Both the position numbers and the translations under genes were made by a program. From contig NZ_CP170547.1 in the NCBI RefSeq assembly GCF_042695135.1, forward strand, positions 2,852,001 through 2,916,000: DNA of 64,000 bases. The letters run 5' to 3'. Below, piece by piece: positions 40,356-49,105 of the stretch. The stretch comes from Epilithonimonas sp042695135. Lineage in GTDB: Bacteria; Bacteroidota; Bacteroidia; Flavobacteriales; Weeksellaceae. The first letter of the stretch is position 1; every line of letters begins with the position of its first letter. The notes below the pieces were generated by a model. The model was not told the origin of the DNA. It saw nothing but the letters and a program-made list of their open reading frames with translations, and searched no databases.

Positions 40356-41192
40356 ATGAAAAAACTTTTACTCTTTTCTTTAATGATCATGTTTCAATCT
40401 TTCTTCGGTCAATCTTTTGGACCAATGGAATATCATGGTTATTCGCCTTACACTGCTACCCTTTCAGCAGTTGGCACTATATATTACACAACAGATGGCA
40501 CAGAACCAACTATTAATTCTGCATCAGGAATTAATAACGTAAATATTATTATTGATAAAAATACTTTAATAAAAGCCAAAGTAAAAGATAGTAATGGTAC
40601 ACTTTCAGAAACCAGAGCCAGAGATTATTTCTATGGACCAATTCCTAAAAGAACGATGTATTTTAAACCGCCATCCAACTGGAACTCTACTTGTTTATTC
40701 ACCAATTCTTTGGATATCAATTCCACAGTTGATGTCTGGGGACCTGGAAACAATATGACTCCTGCGTGTGAAGGCTGGTACAAAATGACTTTAGATTTTT
40801 TCAAAGTTCTTGTGACTTTCAATAACTGTCTGACATTTGCGCCACCTCCAATTTCTGAATCGTATTCTGTGATTGCAGAAGACACTATTTACTACGATTA
40901 TTCCGCAGGACCGATTTCCAATCCACCGGCTTGTCTTTTGGCAGTCAATGATCCTTCCAAGAAAATTGCGATGGTAAAAATCTTCCCAAATCCTGTTCAG
41001 GATTACATCAATATAGAATCTGACAAGAATTTTATCGCTTATGAAGTCATTGATGAATCCGGAAAATTGATTCTTAACAAAGACTTCAAGGGAAGTAAAA
41101 TTGATATCAGTAATTTAAAAACAGGTGTTTATTTCATTAAATTAAAATCCTTGGGCAACGAAACCAATATTGTGAAATTTATTAAGAAATAA
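40356..41192 (+). CDS. type IX-secreted protein with chitobiase-C-like domain
   Basis: 278 residues with signal peptide MKKLLLFSLMIMFQSFFGQ. Residues 35-90 resemble a chitobiase/hexosaminidase C-terminal domain (IYYTTDGTEPTINSASG, LIKAKVKDSNG). Residues 95-180 (MYFKPPSNWNSTCLFTN) resemble starch-binding modules that bind sugars through W. The C-terminal 70 residues form a type A sorting domain: KIFPNPVQDYINIES, GKLILN, ISNLKTGVYFIKL, ending IVKFIKK. It should cross the outer membrane by T9SS and stay on the surface or be released. No catalytic domain: a small carbohydrate-binding protein. Confidence 0.82.
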   Translation: MKKLLLFSLMIMFQSFFGQSFGPMEYHGYSPYTATLSAVGTIYYTTDGTEPTINSASGINNVNIIIDKNTLIKAKVKDSNGTLSETRARDYFYGPIPKRTMYFKPPSNWNSTCLFTNSLDINSTVDVWGPGNNMTPACEGWYKMTLDFFKVLVTFNNCLTFAPPPISESYSVIAEDTIYYDYSAGPISNPPACLLAVNDPSKKIAMVKIFPNPVQDYINIESDKNFIAYEVIDESGKLILNKDFKGSKIDISNLKTGVYFIKLKSLGNETNIVKFIKK

Positions 41193-41218
41193 GTTTTCTG
41201 TTATTAATTTAAAATCCA

Positions 41219-41226
41219 TATATTTG
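41219..41226 (+). promoter_or_regulatory. promoter -7 site, TATATTTG
   Basis: Exact TAnnTTTG match 30 bp before the secG ATG. Confidence 0.5.
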
Positions 41227-41256
41227 CGCTTCAAAATTTATTACTAAGACTATACT

Positions 41257-41598
41257 ATGAGCACAATATTTACGCTGTTTATGATACTGATTATCATTGC
41301 TAGCATCTTATTAGTTATCATCATCATGGCGCAAAATCCAAAAGGAGGCGGGCTTTCCGGAACTTTCGGAGGCGCATCTGCTGCTAATTTCGGGGTTCAG
41401 AGAACCAATGATTTTATGGAGAAAGCAACCTGGACACTGGGTGGGACTATTGTTGTTTTGATTTTCCTAAGCATCATTCTTACAGGAAAACCTTCGCAAA
41501 TAGCACCAACAATGCCAAGATCAGTAAAAACTGAAGCACCTGTAAATCAGGCTCCAGCCAATAATACTCCAGCGACGCAAGTTCCTGCAACTAAATAA
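41257..41598 (+). CDS. secG: preprotein translocase subunit SecG
   Basis: 113 residues. Two transmembrane helices (about 3-25 and 55-77) around the conserved cytoplasmic loop MAQNPKGGGLSGTFGGASAA, then FGVQRTNDFMEKATW, the SecG signature. The Ala/Pro/Thr-rich C-terminal tail (from about residue 80) is longer than in E. coli and common in Bacteroidota. It is part of the SecYEG inner-membrane channel. Monocistronic between a promoter and a strong terminator. Confidence 0.93.
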   Translation: MSTIFTLFMILIIIASILLVIIIMAQNPKGGGLSGTFGGASAANFGVQRTNDFMEKATWTLGGTIVVLIFLSIILTGKPSQIAPTMPRSVKTEAPVNQAPANNTPATQVPATK

Positions 41599-41618
41599 TA
41601 GAAAATTATTCTAAAAAT

Positions 41619-41650
41619 AAAAAACGCTCCGAGATTCGGAGCGTTTTTGT
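41619..41650 (+). terminator. terminator of secG
   Basis: AAAACGCTCCGA pairs with TCGGAGCGTTTT around GAT, then T-run; usable in both directions. Confidence 0.9.
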
Positions 41651-41735
41651 TTATGAAATTATTTAAATCATTTAATTAATTGAAATACAGATTTTGTCAC
41701 TCCACTTTTAAAGAAGCAAAATTGTTATCAGGATT

Positions 41736-42329
41736 TTAATTCCTTATTAATTTATTATCATTTAAACATCTCTCCATTAAGACTTTGAAGCAATCTCCCA
41801 AATCATCAGATGCTCTGCAAATGGCATTTTCTAACATTGTTCTGACTTGTTTCTCTGTAACGCCGGCTTCTGTCCAGCTTTTTCCGGCAGTGTGAGAATT
41901 GAGAATGAATGGCATAATCCTGTCAATAGCGCATGCAAAAATGGCATCAGGTGTTTCTTCCTCTTCAAACTCGATCCAGAGATTGTAGAAGTCTGTAGAA
42001 AGCGGCTCATCCAGAATCCCGAAGATTCTTTTTGCTGCCAGTTTTTCCCGTTCGAATTTCCCTTTCATCCCTTCCTCATCAAAGAGAAAAGTATCACCTG
42101 CATCGATCTCTACCAAATCGTGGATGGACAACATTCTGATGACTCTTAACAGATTAATATCCTGATTATTCTTCGCATAAGGAAAAAGGATCTGCGCGAG
42201 AATAATAATCTGCCAGCTGTGTTCTGCCGTGTTTTCTCTTCGGGAATCGTCGGCGTTATAATTTCTACGGTTGACGTTTTTGAGGGCATCAATAGCTAAG
42301 ATGAAATCTATTTCTTTCTGAATCTTCAT
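41736..42329 (-). CDS. HD-domain phosphohydrolase, HDDC2/YfbR-like
   Basis: 197 residues. Metal-binding HD motif: His in RRENTAEHSWQIIILA, the HD pair in MLSIHDLVEIDAGDTF, and the distal Asp in ACAIDRIMPFIL. The length and EHSW ... HDxxEIDxGD pattern fit HDDC2/YfbR-type 5'-deoxynucleotidases, which hydrolyse deoxynucleoside monophosphates. Cytoplasmic. It follows the secreted-protein gene 42333 by 3 bp and that follows pepE directly, so the three are one operon. Confidence 0.87.
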   Translation of the reverse strand: MKIQKEIDFILAIDALKNVNRRNYNADDSRRENTAEHSWQIIILAQILFPYAKNNQDINLLRVIRMLSIHDLVEIDAGDTFLFDEEGMKGKFEREKLAAKRIFGILDEPLSTDFYNLWIEFEEEETPDAIFACAIDRIMPFILNSHTAGKSWTEAGVTEKQVRTMLENAICRASDDLGDCFKVLMERCLNDNKLIRN

Positions 42330-42332
42330 TTT

Positions 42333-43025
42333 TTAATCTTTGTAATAATCTTTGATTTTATATTTTTTGGCTTTGCTCACCCATTTGTTATTGATGAAAT
42401 TACGGGTGGTAACGGTTACGAATTCTCCACCTTGCGCATCTTCTTCAAGTTCGTATACTTTCTGTAATCCTCTCTTTGGAACCACTTCATACTCTGTAGT
42501 AATATGCCAGCAGCAGCCGGATTTGGCGGAAGTGATAATGCGTTTTCTTTTGTGATCTGTCTGGAACATTCCTAGATTTTCATAAGCAAGATTTGTCAAT
42601 TCTCCGCTTGGCACAAATTGTTTCTTTGTCGAATTAAAAACATACACATCGTAAGACGGACCACCATAACCACTTTGATTTCCGTTTCTGATTGCCAGAT
42701 CTTCTGACCCATCAAAATTAAAATCGTCAAAGATCAAAGGACTCTGCTCATTATAAAGCTGAATAATATTGACACTTGGTTTCTGATCTTTGTTAAGATA
42801 AAAATAAAGATCTTCTGATTTCAAAGTCTGAAACAGCTTTTTCGTTTTTTTATCAATAAGTTTTACGATGCCTTCTCCGCTGCAGGTATCACCTTCACAT
42901 TGGAAGACAGAGATCTGGACATCAAATTGCTTTGAGCCGTTTTTGATATCAAAATTATTTTGAGAAAATAATAATTGACCTGTTGTTATTAATAAAAATC
43001 CGAGTTTATTTTTCATAAAATTCAT
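42333..43025 (-). CDS. secreted protein, XAC2610-like
   Basis: 230 residues. The signal peptide MNFMKNKLGFLLITTGQLLFSQ is followed by a beta-rich domain. The segment LIFDDFNFDGSEDLAIRNGN with GYGGPSYDVYVFN is an FG-GAP/VCBS-like calcium loop as in XAC2610-related proteins. Cysteines in FQCEGDTCSGEG and SGCCWHITTEYEV probably pair. Function unknown. It lies in an operon with pepE (no gap) and the HD phosphohydrolase (3 bp). Confidence 0.75.
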   Translation of the reverse strand: MNFMKNKLGFLLITTGQLLFSQNNFDIKNGSKQFDVQISVFQCEGDTCSGEGIVKLIDKKTKKLFQTLKSEDLYFYLNKDQKPSVNIIQLYNEQSPLIFDDFNFDGSEDLAIRNGNQSGYGGPSYDVYVFNSTKKQFVPSGELTNLAYENLGMFQTDHKRKRIITSAKSGCCWHITTEYEVVPKRGLQKVYELEEDAQGGEFVTVTTRNFINNKWVSKAKKYKIKDYYKD

Positions 43026-43718
43026 TTATAATTCGGTGCCGGGTTCTACTTCGTATGGTTCTTTTCCTTTTTCGAAGATCTTTGTGAGTTCGGAGCCTTC
43101 TGTGGTGACTCTGTTTCCTATTCTTCTGATCCAGTTTCCTTCTCGCAGGCCTACAACTTTGATGTCATTTTGGGTGAGAAATTCTTTGATCCTTGTTTCT
43201 CTGGTTTCTCCATTATGCTTGATCTCGGGATTCGGGTCCAGATAATGCGGATTGATATTGAAATGAACCAGTTCCATACAGTCGAAACTTGGCGGATAGA
43301 CGATCGGCATATCATTCGTAGTTTTCATATTGACGCCGCCGATGTTGCTTCCTGCACTGCAGCCGAGATATGGTTTTTCCAGTTCTATATTTTCTTTTAA
43401 AACTTTCATTAATCCAAATTCGTGCAGGGTTTTTACTAACAAAAATGTATTTCCGCCGCCTGTGAAGAATCCTTGTGCAGAATTAACAGCTTCAACTTTG
43501 TCTTCGAACTCGTGGAGACCCTTGACATTGATATCAATGCCAGCGAAAAAGCCTTTTGCTTTCTGGGTGTAATCTTCGTAGGATATTCCGCCAGGTCTTG
43601 CGAATGGTATGAATATGATTTCTGTGATTCCTTCGAAAAGTTTTATGAGTTCCGGTTTCAGGTAATCTAAATATTGACCGCCGAAGAGTGTGGATGTGGA
43701 TGCTAAGATGATGTTCAT
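43026..43718 (-). CDS. pepE: dipeptidase E (alpha-aspartyl dipeptidase)
   Basis: 230 residues. S51 peptidase, class I glutamine amidotransferase-like fold: IIFIPFARPGGISYEDYTQK, GFFTGGGNTFLLVKTL, the nucleophile Ser in YLGCSAGSNIGG, and VHFNINPHYLDP with the catalytic His. It cleaves dipeptides with an N-terminal Asp. Cytoplasmic, first gene of a three-gene operon. Confidence 0.93.
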   Translation of the reverse strand: MNIILASTSTLFGGQYLDYLKPELIKLFEGITEIIFIPFARPGGISYEDYTQKAKGFFAGIDINVKGLHEFEDKVEAVNSAQGFFTGGGNTFLLVKTLHEFGLMKVLKENIELEKPYLGCSAGSNIGGVNMKTTNDMPIVYPPSFDCMELVHFNINPHYLDPNPEIKHNGETRETRIKEFLTQNDIKVVGLREGNWIRRIGNRVTTEGSELTKIFEKGKEPYEVEPGTEL

Positions 43719-43726
43719 TTAGGTTA

Positions 43727-43754
43727 GGTGTTGGGTGTTGGGTGTTGGGTGTTG
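43727..43754. repeat. 7-bp microsatellite, (GGTGTTG) x4
   Basis: Four perfect units just upstream of pepE, a possible slippage site close to its promoter. Confidence 0.85.
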
Positions 43755-43895
43755 GGCAAATTTCGGAATTGTTATTTTAAATTGTAAATATTTTCTCGCA
43801 GATTTAGAAGATTGGGCAGATTTTTTTTAATCATCTTTTTGAAAATTATAAGTTATGGTTGAAATCTTTTTAGTAATATACTAAACTTTATGATT

Positions 43896-44042
43896 GCCAA
43901 GGGTAAAAGTATGTTCGCCATCGGTAATATCATAAACGCAAATGCTAAAATCATAACCGCCATAGATAGTTTCGTGAACGCCAATGCTAAAAGCATAACT
44001 GCCAACGGTAATATCATATTTGACATCCTTAATATTACATTT
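43896..44042. repeat. 21-bp tandem array (7 units)
   Basis: Units start at 43896, 43917, 43938, 43959, 43980, 44001 and 44022: exact 21-bp steps. They read approximately GCCAATGGTAAAATCATAAC with substitutions only. The last unit is the most diverged. Confidence 0.88.
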
Positions 44043-44054
44043 AATTCAAAAACA

Positions 44055-44082
44055 AAAAAACCTGCAAAATGAATTGCAGGCT
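44055..44082 (-). terminator. terminator of the receptor/lipoprotein operon
   Basis: CCTGCAA and TTGCAGG (44061-44080) form a stem; on the minus strand seven T follow. Confidence 0.85.
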
Positions 44083-44138
44083 TTCAAATAAATTTGATTT
44101 GATATGAAGAAAAAAGAAATTACTTGAAGTGTAATATT

Positions 44139-45380
44139 TTAGTTGGTAGCATCTGTAACATCAAAGCTAGTAAGACCAGTCCATCCTTTTGCCCACTCCG
44201 GTAAAGCTGTACCAGCACCTGCTCCAAGTGCAGCAGCATTTTCTGTGTAAATTCCTGAGATATCTACTGCAGTACCTGCTGTATTTTTAGCTTTAGATTT
44301 TGTTGCAATGTTTACAAATCTTAGGTTAGTCATTTTACCTCCACCTTGGAACCAAGCTAAAGTTCTGTCTGTTTCGAAATCCAAACCTGTAGCATAGTTT
44401 GCCATAACAATGTTATCGAAAGTACCATTAGAACCTGCTCTTACTTTCAAAGCCTGAGATTCTGCACCTGCAGTATTTCCTAAGAAGGTTGCATTTCTTA
44501 CAGTTGGGTTGGAAACTCCACCGTTTGCTCCGTTTGTTGTGTTTGCATTTGTATCCTGAGTATCTGCTTCGACACCTCTGTTTCCTGGCTCAGCAGCACT
44601 TTGGAATTCTTTTTTTCTTCCAGCGTAAAGATAATCTACAGTTCCGCTCCAGCTTTCTGTCCAGTCAAAAGAATCATCACCAACTCCAGTTACAACAATG
44701 TGGTCTACATTCACATTTCCACCGAACATTTCTACGCCGTCATCTGCACCATTGGTTACATATACGTAAGAAACTTTGGTTGCGCTACCCACTCCGAATA
44801 GAGAAAGACCATTGAATTCTTTTTCCGGGTTGTATTTGTAACCTGAATCTTTGATCACTACATAAGTGATGCTTCCAGAGTTATCTGCTTTGTCTGTTCC
44901 ACCATAAGTAAGTTCTCCAAGTTCTGAAGTAGAAGTTCCTGCAGCACTTCTGTTTGATGGTGCATTTCCAAGAACTACGATACCTCCCCAATGCCCTTGT
45001 TTGTGAGTAGTACCTTCAAAAACTACCGGGCTAGCAGCTGTTCCATTGATATAAATTTTAGCACCTCTTTCTACGATCAGATAACTAACAGCTTTCACTG
45101 TTCCATCGCTGTTTAGTTCACCCGCTGTAACCTGGAATTTTGTTCCTGCAGGAATTGTAAGGGAAGCACCAGCTTTAACTGCTACTTTACCTGTAATGGT
45201 ATAAGTTTTAGACGGATCCAAAGTTATGTTAGTAGTGATATCACCTTTAAAATTACTAGGATCTACAGATGATGTGTTGTCGATTACTTCATCATCATTA
45301 TTACTACAAGATACAACTGCTACTGTTGTTGAAGCTATCATAGATAACCCAAGAATTGCTTTTAAAAATGTCTTTTTCAT
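44139..45380 (-). CDS. beta-helix surface lipoprotein encoded with a TonB-dependent receptor
   Basis: 413 residues. Lipoprotein signal MKKTFLKAILGLSMIASTTV, with Cys near 25 (VVSCSNNDDE). The mature part is Gly/Thr/Asn-rich and reads as right-handed parallel beta-helix turns: VAVKAGASLTIPAGTKFQVT, LIVERGAKIYINGTAASPV, GHWGGIVVLGNAP, VDHIVVTGVGDDSFDWTESW. It lies 32 bp downstream of the TonB receptor gene, same strand, in the place SusD-type partners usually hold, yet it is not SusD. I infer an outer-surface binding or capturing role. The ligand is unknown. Confidence 0.78.
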   Translation of the reverse strand: MKKTFLKAILGLSMIASTTVAVVSCSNNDDEVIDNTSSVDPSNFKGDITTNITLDPSKTYTITGKVAVKAGASLTIPAGTKFQVTAGELNSDGTVKAVSYLIVERGAKIYINGTAASPVVFEGTTHKQGHWGGIVVLGNAPSNRSAAGTSTSELGELTYGGTDKADNSGSITYVVIKDSGYKYNPEKEFNGLSLFGVGSATKVSYVYVTNGADDGVEMFGGNVNVDHIVVTGVGDDSFDWTESWSGTVDYLYAGRKKEFQSAAEPGNRGVEADTQDTNANTTNGANGGVSNPTVRNATFLGNTAGAESQALKVRAGSNGTFDNIVMANYATGLDFETDRTLAWFQGGGKMTNLRFVNIATKSKAKNTAGTAVDISGIYTENAAALGAGAGTALPEWAKGWTGLTSFDVTDATN

Positions 45381-45412
45381 TTTATTTTAGATTTAAATTA
45401 ATTGTTTATTAT

Positions 45413-47863
45413 TTACTTTGAAAATTTATAAGATAAGGTAAGACCAACCTGACGGCCTTGTGTATAATCTTTATGGATGAAAGTTCCGGCATTGTTCGTT
45501 TGCTCTATTTTGGAATGCGGGTTCAGTAGATTTTTTCCACTGATTCCTATAGCAATCTGTTTCAATGTGACATTTAAGTTAAGATCAAGAATGTCTTTTG
45601 CCAATTCGTAGAAATTACCACCATTATTGGTTCCGATGGCATAAAGATTTTTCCCGACACGAGAGTAAGACACTACAAAATCTAGTGTATTGCTACCATC
45701 CCATTTGTAGCTGTAGCCTAAGTTGGCATTTGCTAAGAAGTCTGCTACTCCCTGAACATCATCTTTGGTTTGCCCGCTGTATTCTAATGTTTTCCCGTTA
45801 TTTTCTGCTGCTATCTCATCCGGTGTTTTCAGTTCTTGCTGAGAATGCATATAGGTTCCGTTCAGGAAAGCGTAGATCTTGGAATTGTTCCATTTGTAAA
45901 TATCTTTTCTGATCTCAGCTTCGGCTCCGAAAATATACCCCCAGTTTGCGATGTTGAAATAAGTCATATCACTAGGTGAAGCGGAAGAATAAGTGCTTCT
46001 GGCGATAGGATTCTGAATATACTTTCCGAAACCGGTTATTGAAAATATTTCTCCGGCATTTGGAAAGAATTCCCATTTCAGATCAACATTATAATTATCG
46101 GATGGATATAAATACGGATTACCATAAACATTAGTTGTCACATCATAATAAGCAATTGGGATCAATTCTTTTGGCTGTGGAAGTGTATAAGTTTTTGATG
46201 CTGCAAATCTTAAATTCTGCTGATCATTGATACTGTATTTAGCATTGATGGCAGGTAAAAACTTATTATACTGTTTTGTTTTTGAACTACTTTCAAGAAT
46301 ATCGTTCCAGGTATTATCGAAATTGATGTAATCAAATCTGCCACCCACCTGTAAAACAAATTTTTCTGAAAATCTGATATCTAAATTTGCAAATCCAGAC
46401 TGGATATTTCTTTTTATGGTATAACTGCTACGCTGAACATTGTAACTAAACAAACCATTGTTGAAAGAATTGATAAAAGCATCAACATCTTCAGGATTTA
46501 CAGGAATTGATAAATTAAAATTCATCCCTAAAGTTGTTTGTTCAAATTGTCTGTCTTTGTAAGACCCATCATAACCAAAAATCAACTTGTATCTCTCAGC
46601 AAATGTTTTGGTAAGATAAACGTGTCCTAAAATTGTTTTGTCCTTCAGATCATCATAATATCTATGGTTGCTGATCGCGCTGCTTGCAAGAAGTTCATTG
46701 GTTTCTGCATTGATTGTATTTTGTAAACGATCCGGCCTTTTGCTATTTAAGATATTATAACCTACGCCCCAATCTGCAACCCAGGTATCACCGATTTTGT
46801 GATTTCCGAATAACTGGTTGATCCAAGTATCCGTCAGCTTATTATCGCCTCTGTTTATGATCACATTTTTATCAACATCATAAGCATAACCTTTGTAAAT
46901 TTTTGCTTCCTGCTGAGAAGAATGGATGTAATCTGTCGTAAATTTCAGTTTGTTGTTGCTGTTTAGTTTATAATCAACATTCAACAAAGCCGTAGTATTG
47001 GTTTTATAATCAGAACGCTGAACATCATTAAAATTTTTGTTTGGTGTTCCGTCTGCAAAATAGAAACCTTCTTTTCCGTCACTATATTCGTAAGAATTAT
47101 CAAATCCGGCATATCCGAAGAATGAAAATTTTCCAAGACTTGCACCGCCTTCAAAATTCATGCTTGAGTTGAAAGGGTTTTTGGCGTTTGCAAAATTCCA
47201 TTTTGTAGAGAAAGGATACTGACTGCCCGGATTGCCTTTTTTATAAGTTGTTTCTTTGAAACCAAAAAAACCAGGTCCTCCATCCTGAAGTTTGAAATTT
47301 CCTTTATCAAAAGTCTGAAGATTGAGAGAACTTCCCATTCCTACGACGAAGTAAGGTTTTCCTACGTGAGTTTTAGAAACGATATCGATGTTTGCACCAC
47401 CGAAATCTCCGGAAAATCTTGGATTATAAACCTTGTCCAGAGAAACATACTCTATCATTGAGGTTTTATAAATCTCAAGATTTATGTTTTTAAATTCAGG
47501 ATCTTCGGAAGGAATCTCCAAACCGTTCATCGTAGTTCCATTGTAACGGTCTCCCAACCCTCGAACAAAGATCTGTCCACTTCCCTCTTGTTTTAGGGTT
47601 CCTGTAGCCTTGGTGACAGCGGTTGCAACATCACCCACGCCTTGTTTGGCCAACTGTACAGCTCCTACTCTTTCGATCACTTCCACAGATTTTTTCTGGG
47701 CTGTGATGATATTGGCTTCTGTACCTTTTTTAGAAGTTCCGATGATCTTCACTTCATCGATTTTCTTTTCGCCTTTCAGCGTATCAGTTGTAGTTTGTGC
47801 CAACAAAACTGTGGTTGACATACAAAGAAACAAAGCACTTATGCTTATTGTTTTTGCTTTCAT
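45413..47863 (-). CDS. TonB-dependent outer-membrane receptor
   Basis: 816 residues from MKAKTISISALFLCMSTTVL, a signal peptide. The frame is open 24 codons further, but that region (from 47935) has no signal sequence. Plug domain at about 45-160: TATGTLKQEGSGQIFVRGLG, TTMNGLEIPSEDP, YVSLDKVYNPRFSGDFGGAN. A 22-strand barrel follows, ending in an aromatic strand (GLTLSYKFSK). No N-terminal carboxypeptidase-like domain precedes the plug. It imports an unknown substrate using TonB-ExbBD; its partner is the beta-helix lipoprotein downstream. Confidence 0.92.
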   Translation of the reverse strand: MKAKTISISALFLCMSTTVLLAQTTTDTLKGEKKIDEVKIIGTSKKGTEANIITAQKKSVEVIERVGAVQLAKQGVGDVATAVTKATGTLKQEGSGQIFVRGLGDRYNGTTMNGLEIPSEDPEFKNINLEIYKTSMIEYVSLDKVYNPRFSGDFGGANIDIVSKTHVGKPYFVVGMGSSLNLQTFDKGNFKLQDGGPGFFGFKETTYKKGNPGSQYPFSTKWNFANAKNPFNSSMNFEGGASLGKFSFFGYAGFDNSYEYSDGKEGFYFADGTPNKNFNDVQRSDYKTNTTALLNVDYKLNSNNKLKFTTDYIHSSQQEAKIYKGYAYDVDKNVIINRGDNKLTDTWINQLFGNHKIGDTWVADWGVGYNILNSKRPDRLQNTINAETNELLASSAISNHRYYDDLKDKTILGHVYLTKTFAERYKLIFGYDGSYKDRQFEQTTLGMNFNLSIPVNPEDVDAFINSFNNGLFSYNVQRSSYTIKRNIQSGFANLDIRFSEKFVLQVGGRFDYINFDNTWNDILESSSKTKQYNKFLPAINAKYSINDQQNLRFAASKTYTLPQPKELIPIAYYDVTTNVYGNPYLYPSDNYNVDLKWEFFPNAGEIFSITGFGKYIQNPIARSTYSSASPSDMTYFNIANWGYIFGAEAEIRKDIYKWNNSKIYAFLNGTYMHSQQELKTPDEIAAENNGKTLEYSGQTKDDVQGVADFLANANLGYSYKWDGSNTLDFVVSYSRVGKNLYAIGTNNGGNFYELAKDILDLNLNVTLKQIAIGISGKNLLNPHSKIEQTNNAGTFIHKDYTQGRQVGLTLSYKFSK

Positions 47864-48148
47864 TTTTAATTGTCTTTTTTCTTCGTTGCCAAAGAAATGC
47901 TTTGGAAAGCAATCCGAATGTATAGAAATTAACAACTATTTTTTAACATCCTGTTACGAAAATTGAGATTATGTTAAATCCAGGTTAACAGGTTAAGGCT
48001 ATTTAAAAGTATGTTCATTTATTGTTAAATTTGCAGCAGATAATTTTAACTGCGGAAATTTATTAAAATAGTTAAAACTTTGAAAATCAGTGATTTGAAT
48101 TTTTAAAAATGTGTTAACATCAGGAATTTCCCAAAAATCATACTCAAG

Positions 48149-48703
48149 ATGGATTTTACCAAAGCCTTAGAAATTTTACAATCCGGCGGAACGATACTTT
48201 ATCCAACAGATACAATCTGGGGAATCGGCTGCGATGCGACTAATACAGATGCCATCAAAAAAATATTCGAAATCAAAAAAAGAGAAGCCAACAAATCACT
48301 CATTATATTGGTAGAGTCCGAAAAACGCCTGCAAGACATTGTGGATGTTCCGGAGATGGCTTGGCAAATTATGGATGTCAGCGAAAAACCTGTAACCATT
48401 GTTTATGAAAATCCGAAAAATCTTCCAAAGGAATTATTGGCTGAAGATGGAAGCATCGGAATCCGTCTGGTAAAAAATGATTTCTGCAAAAAACTGATTA
48501 CAAAACTTAATAAACCTTTGGTGTCAACTTCTGCCAACCTGAGCGGTCAAAAGTCACCTTTGAAATTTGGAGATATTTCTGATGAGATCAAAAACTCTGT
48601 CGATTATATCGTTGAGGAATTTCACGACAAAGTTTCGGAATATCCGGGATCTTCTGTCATCAAGATATGGAACAATAGTCAGATCAAAGTTCTTCGGGAA
48701 TAA
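48149..48703 (+). CDS. L-threonylcarbamoyladenylate synthase (TsaC/Sua5 family)
   Basis: 184 residues, a single YrdC/TsaC domain without the C-terminal Sua5 extension. GGTILYPTDTIWGIGCDATN, KIFEIKKREANKSLIILV (KRxxxKPL-type site) and LVSTSANLSGQKSP are the signature. It makes threonylcarbamoyl-AMP from Thr, bicarbonate and ATP for t6A tRNA modification, feeding the TsaB-D-E complex (tsaE at 13256). It is followed by a GC-rich hairpin. Confidence 0.92.
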   Translation: MDFTKALEILQSGGTILYPTDTIWGIGCDATNTDAIKKIFEIKKREANKSLIILVESEKRLQDIVDVPEMAWQIMDVSEKPVTIVYENPKNLPKELLAEDGSIGIRLVKNDFCKKLITKLNKPLVSTSANLSGQKSPLKFGDISDEIKNSVDYIVEEFHDKVSEYPGSSVIKIWNNSQIKVLRE

Positions 48704-49105
48704 AAAACCGGCGGATGACCTTTTTGCAAGACCATCCGCCGGAAAAATAAACTATGAAAAAAAACTACTTTTTGTATTATCTCTAATCGCAAAAGAAATA
48801 CCGAACGTTTTTTGCAGACATTATTTCCTTATTTTAGGTTTCAATTTCAGATTAAAAGTCAAAATGTCTTGAATGTCAGAATATTGAATCACATTTGAGA
48901 AATATTAAAGTCAAAATTTTCAAAAAACTTATCTTTGTGGATTATTAGAACCGCTTTGAATTTGATTCTATAGATCATAATTAATAAAGCTCGCAGATTT
49001 AGCAAATTTTGCAGATTTTTTTAAATCTTCATCTGCTTAATTAGTAAAATCTGCGAGAGCTATAGAATTTAAAATAGATCTGGTCTCATTATTTTTAATT
49101 TTTCA
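48704..49105. other. 402-bp gap with hairpin, mini-ORF and family B repeat
   Basis: It holds the hairpin CCGGCGGATG/CATCCGCCGG (48710-48743), a 10-codon frame MKKNYFLYYL at 48754-48786, and the family B palindrome at 48988-49061. No other gene seen. Confidence 0.6.
48988..49061. repeat. family B palindromic element, full copy 2
   Basis: GCTCGCAGATTT at 48989 faces AAATCTGCGAGAGC ending 49060; inner arms TTTTGCAGATTTTTTT and ATCTGCTTAATTAG. Same architecture as 4212-4283. Confidence 0.75.

Larger units (their letters stand above)
43719..44138. other. 420-bp repeat-rich gap upstream of pepE
   Basis: It contains a 7-bp microsatellite, a partial family B repeat (CTCGCAGATTTAGAAG at 43795), a seven-unit 21-bp array and the terminator of the beta-helix lipoprotein gene. 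No protein gene is supported. Confidence 0.65.

Noticed and set aside
43891..44070. 60-residue ORF through the 21-bp array
   Set aside because: It is open only because 21 is a multiple of three; no signal, domain or start context, and the composition simply mirrors the repeat.
47864..47935. 24-residue N-terminal extension of the TonB receptor
   Set aside because: It precedes a canonical signal peptide and is not hydrophobic or conserved in kind.
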